A stretch of 64,000 bases of DNA from Streptomyces sp. NBC_01197 (GTDB taxonomy: Bacteria; Actinomycetota; Actinomycetes; Streptomycetales; Streptomycetaceae). Positions 51,990 to 60,830 of this stretch are shown here, piece by piece (positions within the stretch are counted from its first letter, which is position 1; the number at the start of each line of letters is the position of its first letter). A program made the translations under genes and the position numbers. Where the stretch lies: assembly GCF_036010505.1 (NCBI RefSeq), contig NZ_CP108569.1:310001-374000 (forward strand), given 5' to 3'. The notes beneath the pieces are model-generated. The model ran no database searches and had not been told where the DNA came from. It was given only the letters and a program-made list of their open reading frames with translations.

Positions 51990-52844
51990 ATGGACCGAAG
52001 ACCGTATCCGAGCGACTTGTCGGATGAGCATTGGGCGTTGATCGAGCCGATGATCACGGCCTGGAAGCAGGACAGGACGGCACGGTCGGCGACCGGCGAT
52101 CCCGGGACCTGCGATCTGAGGGAGGTCGTGAACGCGATCTTCTACCAGAACCGGACGGGTTGTCAGTGGCGCTATCTGCCCCATGACCTGCCAGCCTGGT
52201 CGGCGGTGTTCTACTACTTCGGCCTGTGGCGCGAAGACGGTCTTGACCAGCGGATCCAGGAACTCCTGCGCTGCCAGGTACGGGAGAGAGCCCGGCGATT
52301 AGAGGACCCGTCCCTCGTAATCTTCGACACCCAGTCCGTCCGCGCGGCCGCGGGTGTCCCGAAGACCACGACGGGACTGGACGCCAACAAGAAGGTGTCG
52401 GGCCGCAAGCGGGGACTGGCCGTCGACGTGCTGGGGCTGGTCATCGGCGTCGTCGTCCTGGCCGCCTCCGCCCACGACAACACCGCCGGCACCGCCCTGC
52501 TCGACCAGACCGCCGAGCGGTGCGGGATGCGCCTGGAGAAGGTCCTGGTGGACCAGGGCTTCAAGGACGAGGTTCTCATCCACGGTGCCCTGCTGGACAT
52601 CGACGTCGAGGTCGTCCGCCGCAACCCGGGCGACCAGGGCAAAGGCTTCGTCCCGCAACCGAAGAGGTGGATCGTGGAGCAGGTCAACGGCACGTTGATG
52701 CTGCACCGCCGCCTGGCCCGCGAGTACGACCACCGCCCCGACACGTCCGCCTCGCGCGTCTACTGGGCCTCGATCGCGAACATGGCCCGCCGCCTCACCA
52801 CACCGAGTCCGGCCTGGCGCGACACCCTCGGGCTGGCCGCGTGA
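51990..52844 (+). CDS. IS5-family transposase (DDE)
   Basis: 284 aa from ATG 51990 (MDRRPYPSDLSDEHWALIEP). N-terminal HTH-like DUF4096 region with FYQNRTGCQWRYLPHDLPAW, then the DDE catalytic domain: first Asp in VIFDTQSVRAAAG, second in KVLVDQGFKDEV, and Glu near LHRRLAREYDHRPDTSASR. Complete and probably active. GTGA overlap with the passenger gene that follows. Confidence 0.92.
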   Translation: MDRRPYPSDLSDEHWALIEPMITAWKQDRTARSATGDPGTCDLREVVNAIFYQNRTGCQWRYLPHDLPAWSAVFYYFGLWREDGLDQRIQELLRCQVRERARRLEDPSLVIFDTQSVRAAAGVPKTTTGLDANKKVSGRKRGLAVDVLGLVIGVVVLAASAHDNTAGTALLDQTAERCGMRLEKVLVDQGFKDEVLIHGALLDIDVEVVRRNPGDQGKGFVPQPKRWIVEQVNGTLMLHRRLAREYDHRPDTSASRVYWASIANMARRLTTPSPAWRDTLGLAA

Positions 52845-53239
52845 ACGTCATCGAGCTCCTGGCCGACCTCCAGGCCCAGCACGACGAGACCACAGCCCGC
52901 GCCGGTGAACTGCGCGACCAGATCCAGCACTTGACCGCCTTGCTGGCCGAGACCGAAGCGCGACTCACGGACCTGGCCACCACCCAGAAGGTCATCGCCG
53001 AACTCGCACCGGTTGGAGGCCAACCCGCACTGCCCGAGACGAACACCGCCTACCAGGCCATCGTGAACACCTTCAACCAGCACCCCGACCAAGAGTTCCG
53101 AGCCCGTGAGCTGCACGAACTCCTCGGCATGCCCACCGACGAGGCATCCGTCAACATCACCCGCAGCCGCCTCGGACGCCTCACCCGCCAAGGCTTCCTC
53201 ACCCAACCCGGACGAGGTCGCTACCAAAAACGGACTTAA
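52841..53239 (+). CDS. IS passenger protein, coiled-coil plus winged-helix-like
   Basis: 132 aa, GTG at 52841 overlapping the transposase stop (GTGA). N-terminal half is a coiled coil (VIELLADLQAQHDETTARAG, ELRDQIQHLTALLAETEARL). The C-terminal half resembles a winged helix (DQEFRARELHELLGMPTDEA, NITRSRLGRLTRQGFLTQPG). Its stop codon lies inside the right inverted repeat. Not part of the standard IS5 gene set; a DNA-binding accessory to transposition or its control is possible. Confidence 0.75.
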   Translation: MNVIELLADLQAQHDETTARAGELRDQIQHLTALLAETEARLTDLATTQKVIAELAPVGGQPALPETNTAYQAIVNTFNQHPDQEFRARELHELLGMPTDEASVNITRSRLGRLTRQGFLTQPGRGRYQKRT

Positions 53240-53306
53240 CGACCTCTGAGGCCTCCGAGCCTCTCAATCGCCCCCAGATTCTTCGCATTCGCAGGAGAGC
53301 AATTCC

Positions 53307-54269
53307 ATGGCTGAAGTTCTTGTCTATGTCGATCACCTCGATGGTGTGGTCCGTAAGCCCACTCTGGAGCTTCTGACGCTGGCGCGCCGGATCGGTGACC
53401 CGGTCGCTGTCGCGCTGGGCGCCGGCGCCGCCGACACCGCGGCCGCGCTCGCCGAGCACGGTGCGGTGAAGGTCCTGACCGCTGATGCTCCCGAGTTCGC
53501 GGACTACCTTGTTGTTCCGAAGGTGGATGCGCTGCAGGCCGCGTACGGGGCGGTCTCGCCTGTCGCGGTGCTGGTCCCGTCCTCTGCCGAGGGCAAGGAG
53601 ATCGCCGCGCGTCTCGCGGTGCGTATCGGCTCCGGCATCATCACCGACGCCACCGACCTGGAGGCCGGCGAGGAGGGTCCGGTCGCCACGCAGTCGGCGT
53701 TCGCCGCCTCGTTCACGACCAAGTCCCGTGTCTCGCGGGGTACTCCGGTGATCACGGTCAAGCCGAACTCGGCACCGGTCGAGGCCTCCCCGGCCGCGGG
53801 CACCGTCGAGGCACTGCCGGTGTCCTTCGGTGAGAGCGCCACCGGCACCAAGGTTGTCTCGCGTACGGCGCGGGAGTCGACGGGGCGCCCGGAGCTGACC
53901 GAGGCCGCGATCGTGGTCTCCGGTGGGCGTGGGGTCAACGGTGCGGAGAACTTCCACATCATCGAGGCGCTCGCCGACTCGCTCGGTGCGGCTGTCGGTG
54001 CCTCGCGTGCCGCGGTCGACGCGGGCTGGTACCCGCACTCCAACCAGGTCGGGCAGACCGGTAAGAGTGTGTCCCCGCAGCTGTACATCGCCAACGGGAT
54101 CTCCGGCGCGATCCAGCACCGCGCCGGTATGCAGACCTCGAAGACCATCGTCGCCGTCAACAAGGACGCCGAGGCCCCGATCTTCGACCTCGTCGACTAC
54201 GGCATCGTCGGCGACCTCTTCCAGGTCGTCCCCCAACTCACCGAAGAGATCACCACCCGCAAGGGCTGA
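53307..54269 (+). CDS. etfA: Electron transfer flavoprotein alpha subunit
   Basis: 320 aa. FAD-binding partner of EtfB. Seen: [20 protein letters not shown], and the FAD domain [60 protein letters not shown] and [24 protein letters not shown] precedes ATG. Normally cotranscribed with etfB; here the IS separates the two genes by 1.4 kb, so etfA may need a promoter within or at the end of the element. Confidence 0.95.
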   Translation: MAEVLVYVDHLDGVVRKPTLELLTLARRIGDPVAVALGAGAADTAAALAEHGAVKVLTADAPEFADYLVVPKVDALQAAYGAVSPVAVLVPSSAEGKEIAARLAVRIGSGIITDATDLEAGEEGPVATQSAFAASFTTKSRVSRGTPVITVKPNSAPVEASPAAGTVEALPVSFGESATGTKVVSRTARESTGRPELTEAAIVVSGGRGVNGAENFHIIEALADSLGAAVGASRAAVDAGWYPHSNQVGQTGKSVSPQLYIANGISGAIQHRAGMQTSKTIVAVNKDAEAPIFDLVDYGIVGDLFQVVPQLTEEITTRKG

Positions 54270-54299
54270 CTCCTCACCAGGCTGACTCCTCACCACGGT

Positions 54300-54606
54300 G
54301 CCCGCGCCCGGTCCGTACGGGCACGGGTGCTTCTCCCGGGACCACCCGCAGGGCAGGCGGCGGAGCGGTCGTCGGCTGGGCGGCGGCGCAGGACGGGCCG
54401 CTCGATGGCGGGCGGGTTGTAGTTGCCGTCCAGCGTCCCGATGTCCGTGCCCGGGGCACGACGGCGTCGATCCTGCCGCCGTACCGGGCAATCGACTTGT
54501 CATCGAGAACTGCGCCCTCGCCACCATGGACGCGAGCGGTACCGAGGACGCTCAGCGTCTGGCCAGGCTCGCCGGACTCGGTACGCCTGCACCGAGCGCG
54601 TAAGAC
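54300..54606. pseudogene. Decayed fragments including an 8-oxoguanine deaminase-like N-terminus
   Basis: Forward from about 54503, LVIENCALATMDASGTEDAQ resembles the first residues of 8-oxoguanine/guanine deaminases (VIENCAxATxD), but the frame ends after 35 codons. On the minus strand between 54480 and 54300 another short tail (RIDAVVP, then one base shifted TDIGTLDGNYNPPAIERP) reads to a stop. Both are truncated remains between etfA and the racemase gene. Confidence 0.35.
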
Positions 54607-54626
54607 GCGAGCGGCCCCGCTCCGGC

Positions 54627-55352
54627 TCACGCTGCCCGCGGGGGCCAGTTCCTGATGGCCTTGGGACGCGGTGCCGCGTACGTGCGTACCTTCGAGGTGG
54701 AGAGGCCGAGGCGGACGAGGGACTCGGCGATGGTCACGGCCGCGGCGACGCCATCCACGACCGGGACACCCGTGCGCTCGACGACTCGTTCCGTGAGACC
54801 TGCCATGCCGCCGCACCCGAGGCAGATCACCTCGGCCTTGTCGCGTTCGACGGCCTGGGCCGCCTGTTCCACGATGGCCCCGACGGCGGTTTCCTCGTCG
54901 CTCTCCAGGTCCAGTACGGCCATTCCGCTGGCCCGCACCGACGCGCAGCGGTCAGAGAGACCGGCGAGCTTGAGCCGGTCCTCGATGAGTGGCACGGTCC
55001 GGTCGAGCGTGGTGACGACGGAGTAGCGGTGGCCGAGGAACTGCGCAGTGCTCGCGGCGGCTTCCGTGATGTCGACGACCGGGACATCAAGCAGTTCCTG
55101 GAGCCCCTCCCGTCCGTGCTCTCCGTACCCGGCCTGGATGACGGCGTCGAAAGGGTACGGATAGGAGCGGACGGCCTCCATCACGGCGACGGCCGCGAGG
55201 TAGCTCTCGTAGTTGCCCTCCACGGACTCCGCTCCGAACGGCGGGGTGAGGGGCACGATCTCCGTCCCGGGTGAGGCGACGGCGGCGGCCTGCGCGCCGA
55301 TGCTCGCGGTCATAGAGGCGGTGGTGTTGACGTTGATGACGAGGATGCGCAT
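54627..55352 (-). CDS. Aspartate/glutamate (hydantoin) racemase-family protein
   Basis: 241 aa of the Asp/Glu/hydantoin racemase family, which uses two Cys for proton exchange. Seen: MRILVINVNTTASMTASIG, DAVIQAGYGEHGREGLQELL and VICLGCGGMAGLTERVVERT. The second Cys is present in LGCGGM, but where hydantoin racemases have the first Cys (ACFxDPG) this protein has Gly (QAGYGEHG). So it may be a variant or not a two-base racemase. It lies 81 bp after an NCS1 permease gene on the same strand, as in hydantoin or allantoin loci. Confidence 0.85.
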   Translation of the reverse strand: MRILVINVNTTASMTASIGAQAAAVASPGTEIVPLTPPFGAESVEGNYESYLAAVAVMEAVRSYPYPFDAVIQAGYGEHGREGLQELLDVPVVDITEAAASTAQFLGHRYSVVTTLDRTVPLIEDRLKLAGLSDRCASVRASGMAVLDLESDEETAVGAIVEQAAQAVERDKAEVICLGCGGMAGLTERVVERTGVPVVDGVAAAVTIAESLVRLGLSTSKVRTYAAPRPKAIRNWPPRAA

Positions 55353-55433
55353 CTCTGGACTTTCTCTGCGGGGGCCGGCCGGGGCCGGAGGTGGTGCGAA
55401 AGCCGTGCAGGGGTGGAGGGTGGTGCGGGGTGG

Positions 55434-56924
55434 TCAGCCGGCGTCGACGGCAATGGCCTCACCGTCGACGTCGCTGGTCGGCTTCTTGCGGTCGGCGAGG
55501 AGCAGGTAGATGACGGCGGCGAGGATCGCGCCGATGAACCAGGAGAACCCGGAGACGGACTTGAAGCCGGGGACCAGCGCGACGACGACGGCGACGGCCG
55601 CGGCGGGCGCGAAGGCGGTGACGGCCTTCAGGTGGAACCCGCGCTGGTAGAAGTAGTCGCCCTGCTGGTCGTCGGTGTAGAGGTCGGGGACGTTCACGCG
55701 GGTCTTGCGGACCAGCCAGTAGTCCGCCATGACAACACCGAAGATGGGGCCGAGCAGAGCTCCGAGGCCGCCGAGGAAGTAGTTGACGACGGTCGGGTTG
55801 TCGTAGAGGTTCCACGGCAGGATGACCAGGCCGATCACTGCGCTCACCACGCCGCTGCGGCGGAAGTCGAGCGTGCGCGGGAACAGGTTGACGAGGGCGT
55901 AGATGGGCGCCACGAAGTTCGCCATGAGGTTCACCGCGATCGTCAGCGTGATGAACGCGAGTGATGCCGCCGCCATCAGGAACGTGTTGGGGATCGACCG
56001 CACGATGTCCTCAGGGCCGGTGATGACCGCGCCGTTCAGCTTGAACTGGGCCCCGCTGAGCACGACCACGATACCGGCGAAGAAGAGCATGTTGACCGGG
56101 ATGCCGACGAGGTTGCCGCGCACGATCGCCCGGCGGCTCTTGGCGGAGCGGGTGAAGTCGCAGAAGTTGAGCACGAAGGTGCCGTAGATGACGACCCAGA
56201 GGGCGGCGCTCTCGAAGATCTGACGCCACATGTCGAGGCCGGCCGGCGCGTGCCCGGTCGACATGGAGATGGAGCCGTCGGCGCGGACGAACATCCAGAT
56301 CGCCAGCGCGGACATCGTGATCAGGATCGTCGGTGCCGCGAACGCCATGTACCTGCGGATGAGTTCCATGCCGTAGCTGACGATGACGACTTGAACGACC
56401 CACAGGGTAAGGAACGTTGCCCAGCCCAGGGTCGAGAGCCCGAGGACCGAGTTCTCGTCGAGGGAGCGCAGCCCGGGGAAGAGCACCTTGACGAGCGCGC
56501 GCAGCACCGACGCCGCAAGGTACGTCTGGATGCCGAACCAGGCGATGGCCACGACACCGCGGACGACGGCCGGGATCTGCGCTCCCTTGACGCCGAAGGC
56601 GATGCGGCTCATGACGGGGAAGGGGACACCCGTCTTGTTGCCCATGTACCCGGAGAGGGTCAGAAGCAGGAACAGCAGCGCTGAGGCGATCGCGAAGGAG
56701 ACCAGGATGTTCCAGACGCTCATCCCGAGGGCGAACAGGCCTATCGCGAAGGCGTAGTTGCCGAGGCTGTGCACGTCGTTGCCCCAGAGGGTGAAGACGT
56801 TGTAGGCGCCCCACTTGCGCCCTTCCTTCTTCGTGGGGGCAAGGTCGGGGCTGTACAGCCCGGGGCTCGTCCGGGGCTCCCCGTCGACCGCTGCGGTGGG
56901 TGGCGTTTCGTGCACGGCGGCCAT
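55434..56924 (-). CDS. NCS1-family nucleobase:cation symporter
   Basis: 496 aa, polytopic. ATG at 56924 after GGGAG. Seen: KKEGRKWGAYNVFTLWGNDV, MGNKTGVPFPVMSRIAFGVK, IPAVVRGVVAIAWFGIQTYL, LNFCDFTRSAKSRRAIVRGN and GPIFGVVMADYWLVRKTRVN. Typical of Fur-like/hydantoin and allantoin transporters (Mhp1-like). Together with the downstream racemase and the upstream GntR and amidohydrolase remnant it forms a heterocycle-uptake island. Confidence 0.93.
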   Translation of the reverse strand: MAAVHETPPTAAVDGEPRTSPGLYSPDLAPTKKEGRKWGAYNVFTLWGNDVHSLGNYAFAIGLFALGMSVWNILVSFAIASALLFLLLTLSGYMGNKTGVPFPVMSRIAFGVKGAQIPAVVRGVVAIAWFGIQTYLAASVLRALVKVLFPGLRSLDENSVLGLSTLGWATFLTLWVVQVVIVSYGMELIRRYMAFAAPTILITMSALAIWMFVRADGSISMSTGHAPAGLDMWRQIFESAALWVVIYGTFVLNFCDFTRSAKSRRAIVRGNLVGIPVNMLFFAGIVVVLSGAQFKLNGAVITGPEDIVRSIPNTFLMAAASLAFITLTIAVNLMANFVAPIYALVNLFPRTLDFRRSGVVSAVIGLVILPWNLYDNPTVVNYFLGGLGALLGPIFGVVMADYWLVRKTRVNVPDLYTDDQQGDYFYQRGFHLKAVTAFAPAAAVAVVVALVPGFKSVSGFSWFIGAILAAVIYLLLADRKKPTSDVDGEAIAVDAG

Positions 56925-57154
56925 GGACACTCCCGGTGTTTCCGTACTGCGGAACAAGGTTTCCGTTTCGGGACGGGAGATTACGGGGGCCGATAGGGGC
57001 GGTCAATAGGGGACTGCCCAGAATTCAGGCGCCGCCGCCGGACCCCCTGTCGTGACGCCTCCTATGCAGTGGAGATTGCGTAAGCAAATTAGACGTGGCG
57101 TGGACCCTTGACCCGTCCGTCGTCACCTCATGGGCCCGAGGGCAGGCATTCTGC

Positions 57155-57220
57155 ATACCAAGACAGGGGGGCTTGTCCGCTCCACAAGCTTAGCCTTTAC
57201 GTTCACCCCTGTTTTGGTAT
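57155..57220. repeat. Nested inverted repeats
   Basis: ATACCAAGACAGGGG (57155-57169) pairs with CCCCTGTTTTGGTAT (57206-57220), one mismatch that would be G-U in RNA. Inside is a second hairpin GCTTGT-CCGCTCC-ACAAGC (57171-57189). Could be an RNA structure, a mobile-element end or an operator near the divergent NCS1 promoter. Confidence 0.65.
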
Positions 57221-57239
57221 ACAAAACGTGTATGCCAGT

Positions 57240-57410
57240 TGCTCCGCCCCCACCGCGCATCCCTCATGAGCAGCGCCCGGTTCACCGGCGCCGGTGGGGC
57301 GCTCTGCGTCCTCGGTCCGGCGCAGCTGATGATCCCCTTCTGGACAGCGCGACCGTGAACGTGGCACTGCCGTCCATACAGCCGGAACGGGGCATGGCGA
57401 ATGGTGATCG
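57240..57410 (+). pseudogene. MFS efflux pump 5' remnant
   Basis: The string SATVNVALPSIQPERGM matches the conserved first-helix region of EmrB/QacA-type MFS pumps (xxTIVNVALPSIxxxLG). The upstream part is frameshifted and the downstream transmembrane part is absent. Confidence 0.4.
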
Positions 57411-57870
57411 CCCGTGAGTGGCTGCCATCGCTGGTGCGCTGCTCGAGTGCGGCGCGGCTTGCAGCGGTGGCGTACGCGTGCAGCCGGGCGGAGGCTCAGC
57501 GGGGCGTCCCCCTGCACGGCTTCACCTCGGCGGTCCGGATCCCCCGTGCCCTGGTCCTGCCGGCATCCGTCGCGACGTACACGCTGCCCGACCGCCACTT
57601 TACGCGCGCATTTGTATGCGCAAATGCTTCTCCGTACAATCCTAGAGAAATCACAAATAGGCAGCGAAGCGTAAAGCGCGGGCCTTGACGAGGGGATATC
57701 AAAGAATTCGGACGGGTGTGGTCCGCCCCTCGGCGGACGCGAGTTCGTAGATCGCTTGCTTCCGGGGATGCCGTCCGAGTGTCCCGCTGCCCGGGTGTCG
57801 GCCGGAGGGCTCGTGCACTGGTACGCGCCGCGGTTTTCCGACCCGGTCAACGGCCCGCTCGTCGGCCTGT

Positions 57871-57911
57871 TCGCGTATGCCGTACTGGCCTGATCGCGTA
57901 TGCCGTACTGG
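57871..57911. repeat. Direct repeat of an 18-mer
   Basis: TCGCGTATGCCGTACTGG occurs at 57871-57888 and 57894-57911, offset 23 bp. A second weaker duplication (GGCCGGGGTAAGTAATGGCGG and a similar copy) follows at about 57935-57985. Recent local duplication is likely. Confidence 0.85.
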
Positions 57912-58007
57912 AGAGGATGCCGGTACGAGGCCGGGGTAAGTAATGGCGGACCGGGGCCCGGGTGAGTGATGGCGGCCGGGGCCGACTGGCGGCACGCCGC
58001 CGTGTGC

Positions 58008-58661
58008 CTACCGCTCCGGGGTGCGCTCGCGGTGCGCGGCGGCTTCGCTGCGGCCCGTCGCCAGGTGCTTGAGGGCCAGCGCCTCGACGCGTGGCACGTC
58101 CCGGGCCTCGATGGCCTCGTACAGCTCTTCGTGCTCTTTGGCGACGCCGGAGATGTCGTCGTGCTGGCCGAGCAGCCATCGCATGCGGCTGCTCAGGGTG
58201 CGGCCGAGCTCGTTCAGCAGCTCGTTGTCGGCCAGAGCTGTCACCGTCTCGTGGAAGTCGGCCGCGGCCCGGCGCGCCGGTACGGCATCGCCCTTGGCCG
58301 CCGCCCTCAGCTCCGCGTCCAGGTCCGCCCTCAGCCGCGCGAGTCCCGCGCGGGTGCGCCGCTGGGCCGCGAGACGGAAGGCCAGCGTCTCCAGAGCGGC
58401 CTTGACCTCGTCGAGGTCCTCGACGTCGGAGGCGGTGAACTCACGTACCACCGCCCAGCTCCGCGGGCGCGGAGTGACAAGGCCCTCGTTCACCAGGTCC
58501 TTGAGGGCGTCACGGACGGGCAGGCGGCTCACGCCCAGCTCGGCCGCCAGCTCGCGCTCCACGAGCTTGCTGCCCGGCGCCCGCACCCCGTCGAGAATCT
58601 GATCGCGCAGCGTCCGCGTGACCCGCTCCGACTCGGGTTCAAAAGTGTCATCCCCTGCCAT
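58008..58661 (-). CDS. GntR-family regulator (FadR/FCD type)
   Basis: 217 aa. Start at 58661 after GGGGG; ATG 58670 is an alternative. GntR winged helix in RVTRTLRDQILDGVRAPGSK and VERELAAELGVSRLPVRDAL, then an FCD effector domain (AALETLAFRLAAQRRT, DFHETVTALADNELL, HEELYEAIEARDVPRVEAL). The same frame is open upstream into the amidohydrolase remnant, so a read-through fusion is possible on paper. Probably controls the racemase/NCS1 island. Confidence 0.88.
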   Translation of the reverse strand: MAGDDTFEPESERVTRTLRDQILDGVRAPGSKLVERELAAELGVSRLPVRDALKDLVNEGLVTPRPRSWAVVREFTASDVEDLDEVKAALETLAFRLAAQRRTRAGLARLRADLDAELRAAAKGDAVPARRAAADFHETVTALADNELLNELGRTLSSRMRWLLGQHDDISGVAKEHEELYEAIEARDVPRVEALALKHLATGRSEAAAHRERTPER

Positions 58662-58689
58662 GACCCCCATTCTCGCACTGCGTCGCAGG

Positions 58690-59120
58690 TCATTCGGCGT
58701 TGCCCCACCCGCGGAAGAGCCGGCCGGATGTCCGGGACCCGACCGGCCGGAAGTCCGGGTCTTCGGAGCCGGTCTCCTGCCGGTCGAGGACGGCCACCAC
58801 TCCAGCGTGCCGGCGACGCGCTCCACGAGCGGGACCTCTGCCGAGCGCCAGTTCTCCCGGTCGTTCATCGTCATCGCCCACACTCCCGGCCCGCCGGTGT
58901 GCGGCCGGAACGGCAGGCCGATCCGGGTCGAGTCCACGTGCACGTGCACGTCACTGAACGACGGCAGCAACAGCCGGCCGCGCGCCTCCACCACTTCGCC
59001 GGACGGCTGCGCGGCCGGGTCGTGCGGGCGGATGGCCGCGATGCGGTCGCCGGTCAGGATGACGTCGCTGCGCTCGCCACCACCCCACGGACGGACGTCG
59101 CGGATCAACACTGCTGTCAC
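58690..59120 (-). pseudogene. Amidohydrolase N-terminal fragment
   Basis: From the GTG at 59120 (AAAGG upstream) the sequence reads TAVLIRDVRPWGGGERSDVI, DRIAAIRPHD, ARGRLLLPSFSDVHVHVDST, ending in RENWRSAEVPLVERVAG. This is the N-terminal beta-sandwich and HxH metal motif (DVHVHVD) of a cytosine deaminase or dihydropyrimidinase-like enzyme. The barrel is missing: the frame passes into unrelated sequence and then into the GntR gene. Remnant of the catabolic enzyme of the racemase/NCS1 island. Confidence 0.7.
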
Positions 59121-59326
59121 CTTTCTGCTGTGCGTTGTGGTGCTCTGTTGCGCGGTACTGCTGATCGTGTGGATACGCGGCGTCCGAATGCCGCCAGCAT
59201 TGGCCCGCGCGGGCAGCAATCATCGCCGGCGTCGAAGGTGTCGGCCTGCGGCCGTATGCGGTACGTCCGGCGCCTCGGGGCTGGGCTCCTGCCTGCCCTG
59301 TTCCCCCGAGCGAGAGGACTTTCACC

Positions 59327-60058
59327 ATGCCGGATACCACCCGCCTGACGGGTCCCGTCGCGGACCGTGTCGCCCACGAGGAGTGGGGTGCCCTGGCCGG
59401 CGACCTCAACGCCCACGGAAACGCCTCGACCGGCCGACTCCTCACACCCGATGAGTGCCGGCGGATCGCGGACCTCTACGACGACACCGAACGCTTCCGC
59501 ACCACCGTCGACATGGCCCGCCACCGTTTCGGCTCTGGGCAGTACCGCTACTTCACCCATGAACTGCCCGCCTTGGTAGGCGAGTTGAGGGAGGCGTTCT
59601 ATCCGAAGCTGCTCCCCGTCGCTCGGGACTGGGCCGACAAGCTCGGCAAGCCCGCACCGTGGCCCGACGCACTCGGCGACTGGATCGAAATGTGCCACGC
59701 GGCAGGGCAGGACCGCTCGGCACAGATTCTCCTGCGGTACGGGCCCGGGGACTGGAACGCGCTGCACCGGGACGTTTTCGGCGACATGCTCTTCCCGCTC
59801 CAGGTCGTCATCGGCCTCGACGCACCGGGAACCGACTTCACCGGTGGCGAGTTCCTGATGACCGAACAGCGCGCCCGCGCACAGTCAAGGGGATCGTCCA
59901 CCACACTGCTCCAGGGCCACGGGCTGATCTTCACCACCCGCGACCGGCCCGTCGCCTCCAAGCGCGGCTGGTCCAACGCCCCCATGCGGCACGGCGTGAG
60001 CACGGTGCGCTCCGGACGCCGACGCACTCTCGGGCTCGTCTTCCATGACGCAGCATGA
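59327..60058 (+). CDS. 2OG-Fe(II) dioxygenase family protein
   Basis: 243 aa. Seen: EWGALAGDLNAHGNASTGRL, GQYRYFTHELPALVGELREA, the metal motif NALHRDVFGDMLFPLQVVIG (HxD), FTGGEFLMTEQ and the distal His with the 2-oxoglutarate-binding Arg in MRHGVSTVRSGRRRTLGLVF. Resembles AlkB-like or prolyl-hydroxylase-like oxygenases. Stop overlaps the next start by 4 nt (ATGA). Function not known. Confidence 0.85.
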   Translation: MPDTTRLTGPVADRVAHEEWGALAGDLNAHGNASTGRLLTPDECRRIADLYDDTERFRTTVDMARHRFGSGQYRYFTHELPALVGELREAFYPKLLPVARDWADKLGKPAPWPDALGDWIEMCHAAGQDRSAQILLRYGPGDWNALHRDVFGDMLFPLQVVIGLDAPGTDFTGGEFLMTEQRARAQSRGSSTTLLQGHGLIFTTRDRPVASKRGWSNAPMRHGVSTVRSGRRRTLGLVFHDAA

Positions 60059-60429
60059 ACCCCGACCGGCCGCACGAGAGCACACACCACACCACGAACA
60101 CCTGCTCCGACCGGGAACCCTCCAGCTCGCCCCTGATCAGCCCGGCGGGCCTGGCCGCGTACGGGGACCAGCCCCGCCCTTCCCCGCGCACCGCAGCCGA
60201 ACTCAGGTCACCTATAAGGACGTTGAGGCTCCCGAAGTCCCAGATCGAGACCGTCACCGTGGGACACAGCCGTGACGCCGCGTCCCGTGCGGCCGCCGAC
60301 GCGTTCGCCTCCCTCAACGACTCACGCCTCCCGGCACTGACCGGTCCCGACACACTGCACGGGCTGCGTGGGGCCACCGCCGGGGGCGGCACACGGGACA
60401 TACGCCATGGGGGGTCACCGCGTTCCTGA
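60055..60429 (+). CDS. Hypothetical protein overlapping oxygenase stop
   Basis: 124 aa from an ATG in ATGA overlap with the oxygenase gene. Composition is high in Ser, Pro and Arg, and several frames are open here, so this could be noncoding. Pieces such as IETVTVGHSRDAASRAAADA look more protein-like. No family recognised. Confidence 0.3.
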   Translation: MNPDRPHESTHHTTNTCSDREPSSSPLISPAGLAAYGDQPRPSPRTAAELRSPIRTLRLPKSQIETVTVGHSRDAASRAAADAFASLNDSRLPALTGPDTLHGLRGATAGGGTRDIRHGGSPRS

Positions 60430-60830
60430 CCTCGTAACCACGTACGCGCCCCCAAGGACGTCGTCCCGCCCCGGGTCGTCCGCAGTTCGAAGCGCCGATT
60501 TCCTGGCACACCGAGGCACCAAGAGGACGGTCGGAAACCTGAGAGGTGATGCCCCCGCCCGGTGGACTCCGCCGCCTGCCGTTGGGGTGCATCGCGGATG
60601 GCCGATGGCGTGGCGCATACGAGCGCCTCGTGCCGCTTCCTAGGGTCGCCGCCTACGGACCGCGGTCGGGACCCGGAGTGGCCCGACCGCGGCCCCGGCC
60701 GCTCTCCACTGACGGGACGTCACGCAGGTGACGCATCGTCGCCCTCCCGTGTCCTGCGGCGCGAGCGGGGGCGCAGTCTCTGCCGACCGGAACGGCACCG
60801 TGCCGACCGTCCAGAACAGATGGGTGTGTC
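60430..60830. other. Intergenic region before NHL-repeat gene
   Basis: No gene, repeat or clear promoter seen. An unusual feature is the lack of a strong ribosome site before the next gene. Confidence 0.5.

Larger units (their letters stand above)
51886..53249. mobile_element. IS5-family insertion sequence between etfB and etfA
   Basis: The element spans 51889-53246 (1358 bp) with perfect 16-bp terminal inverted repeats (GAGGTCGTTAAGTCCG at 51889-51904 and its complement at 53231-53246). It is flanked by the 3-bp direct repeat TGA (51886-51888 and 53247-53249). The left copy is the etfB stop codon, so the insertion leaves EtfB unchanged. It carries a transposase gene and a second gene in the same direction as etfBA. 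Confidence 0.9.
57007..58007. other. 1-kb region of decayed and repetitive DNA
   Basis: No intact gene. It contains an imperfect nested inverted repeat (57155-57220), an MFS gene remnant (57240-57410), a hairpin at about 57610 (GCATTTG/CAAATGC), a tail reading VHWYAPRFSDPVNGPLVGL to a stop at 57892, and a duplicated 18-mer (57871 and 57894). The composition is less GC-rich near 57590-57680. Confidence 0.5.

Noticed and set aside
58008..59219. A genuine amidohydrolase-GntR fusion protein
   Set aside because: The amidohydrolase part ends before its catalytic barrel, and the GntR part has its own start and ribosome-site-like sequence; remnant plus normal gene is simpler.
60055..60429. Confident coupled gene after the 2OG oxygenase
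   Set aside because: Only the ATGA overlap supports it; composition and absent homology leave it doubtful, so it is kept with low confidence only.
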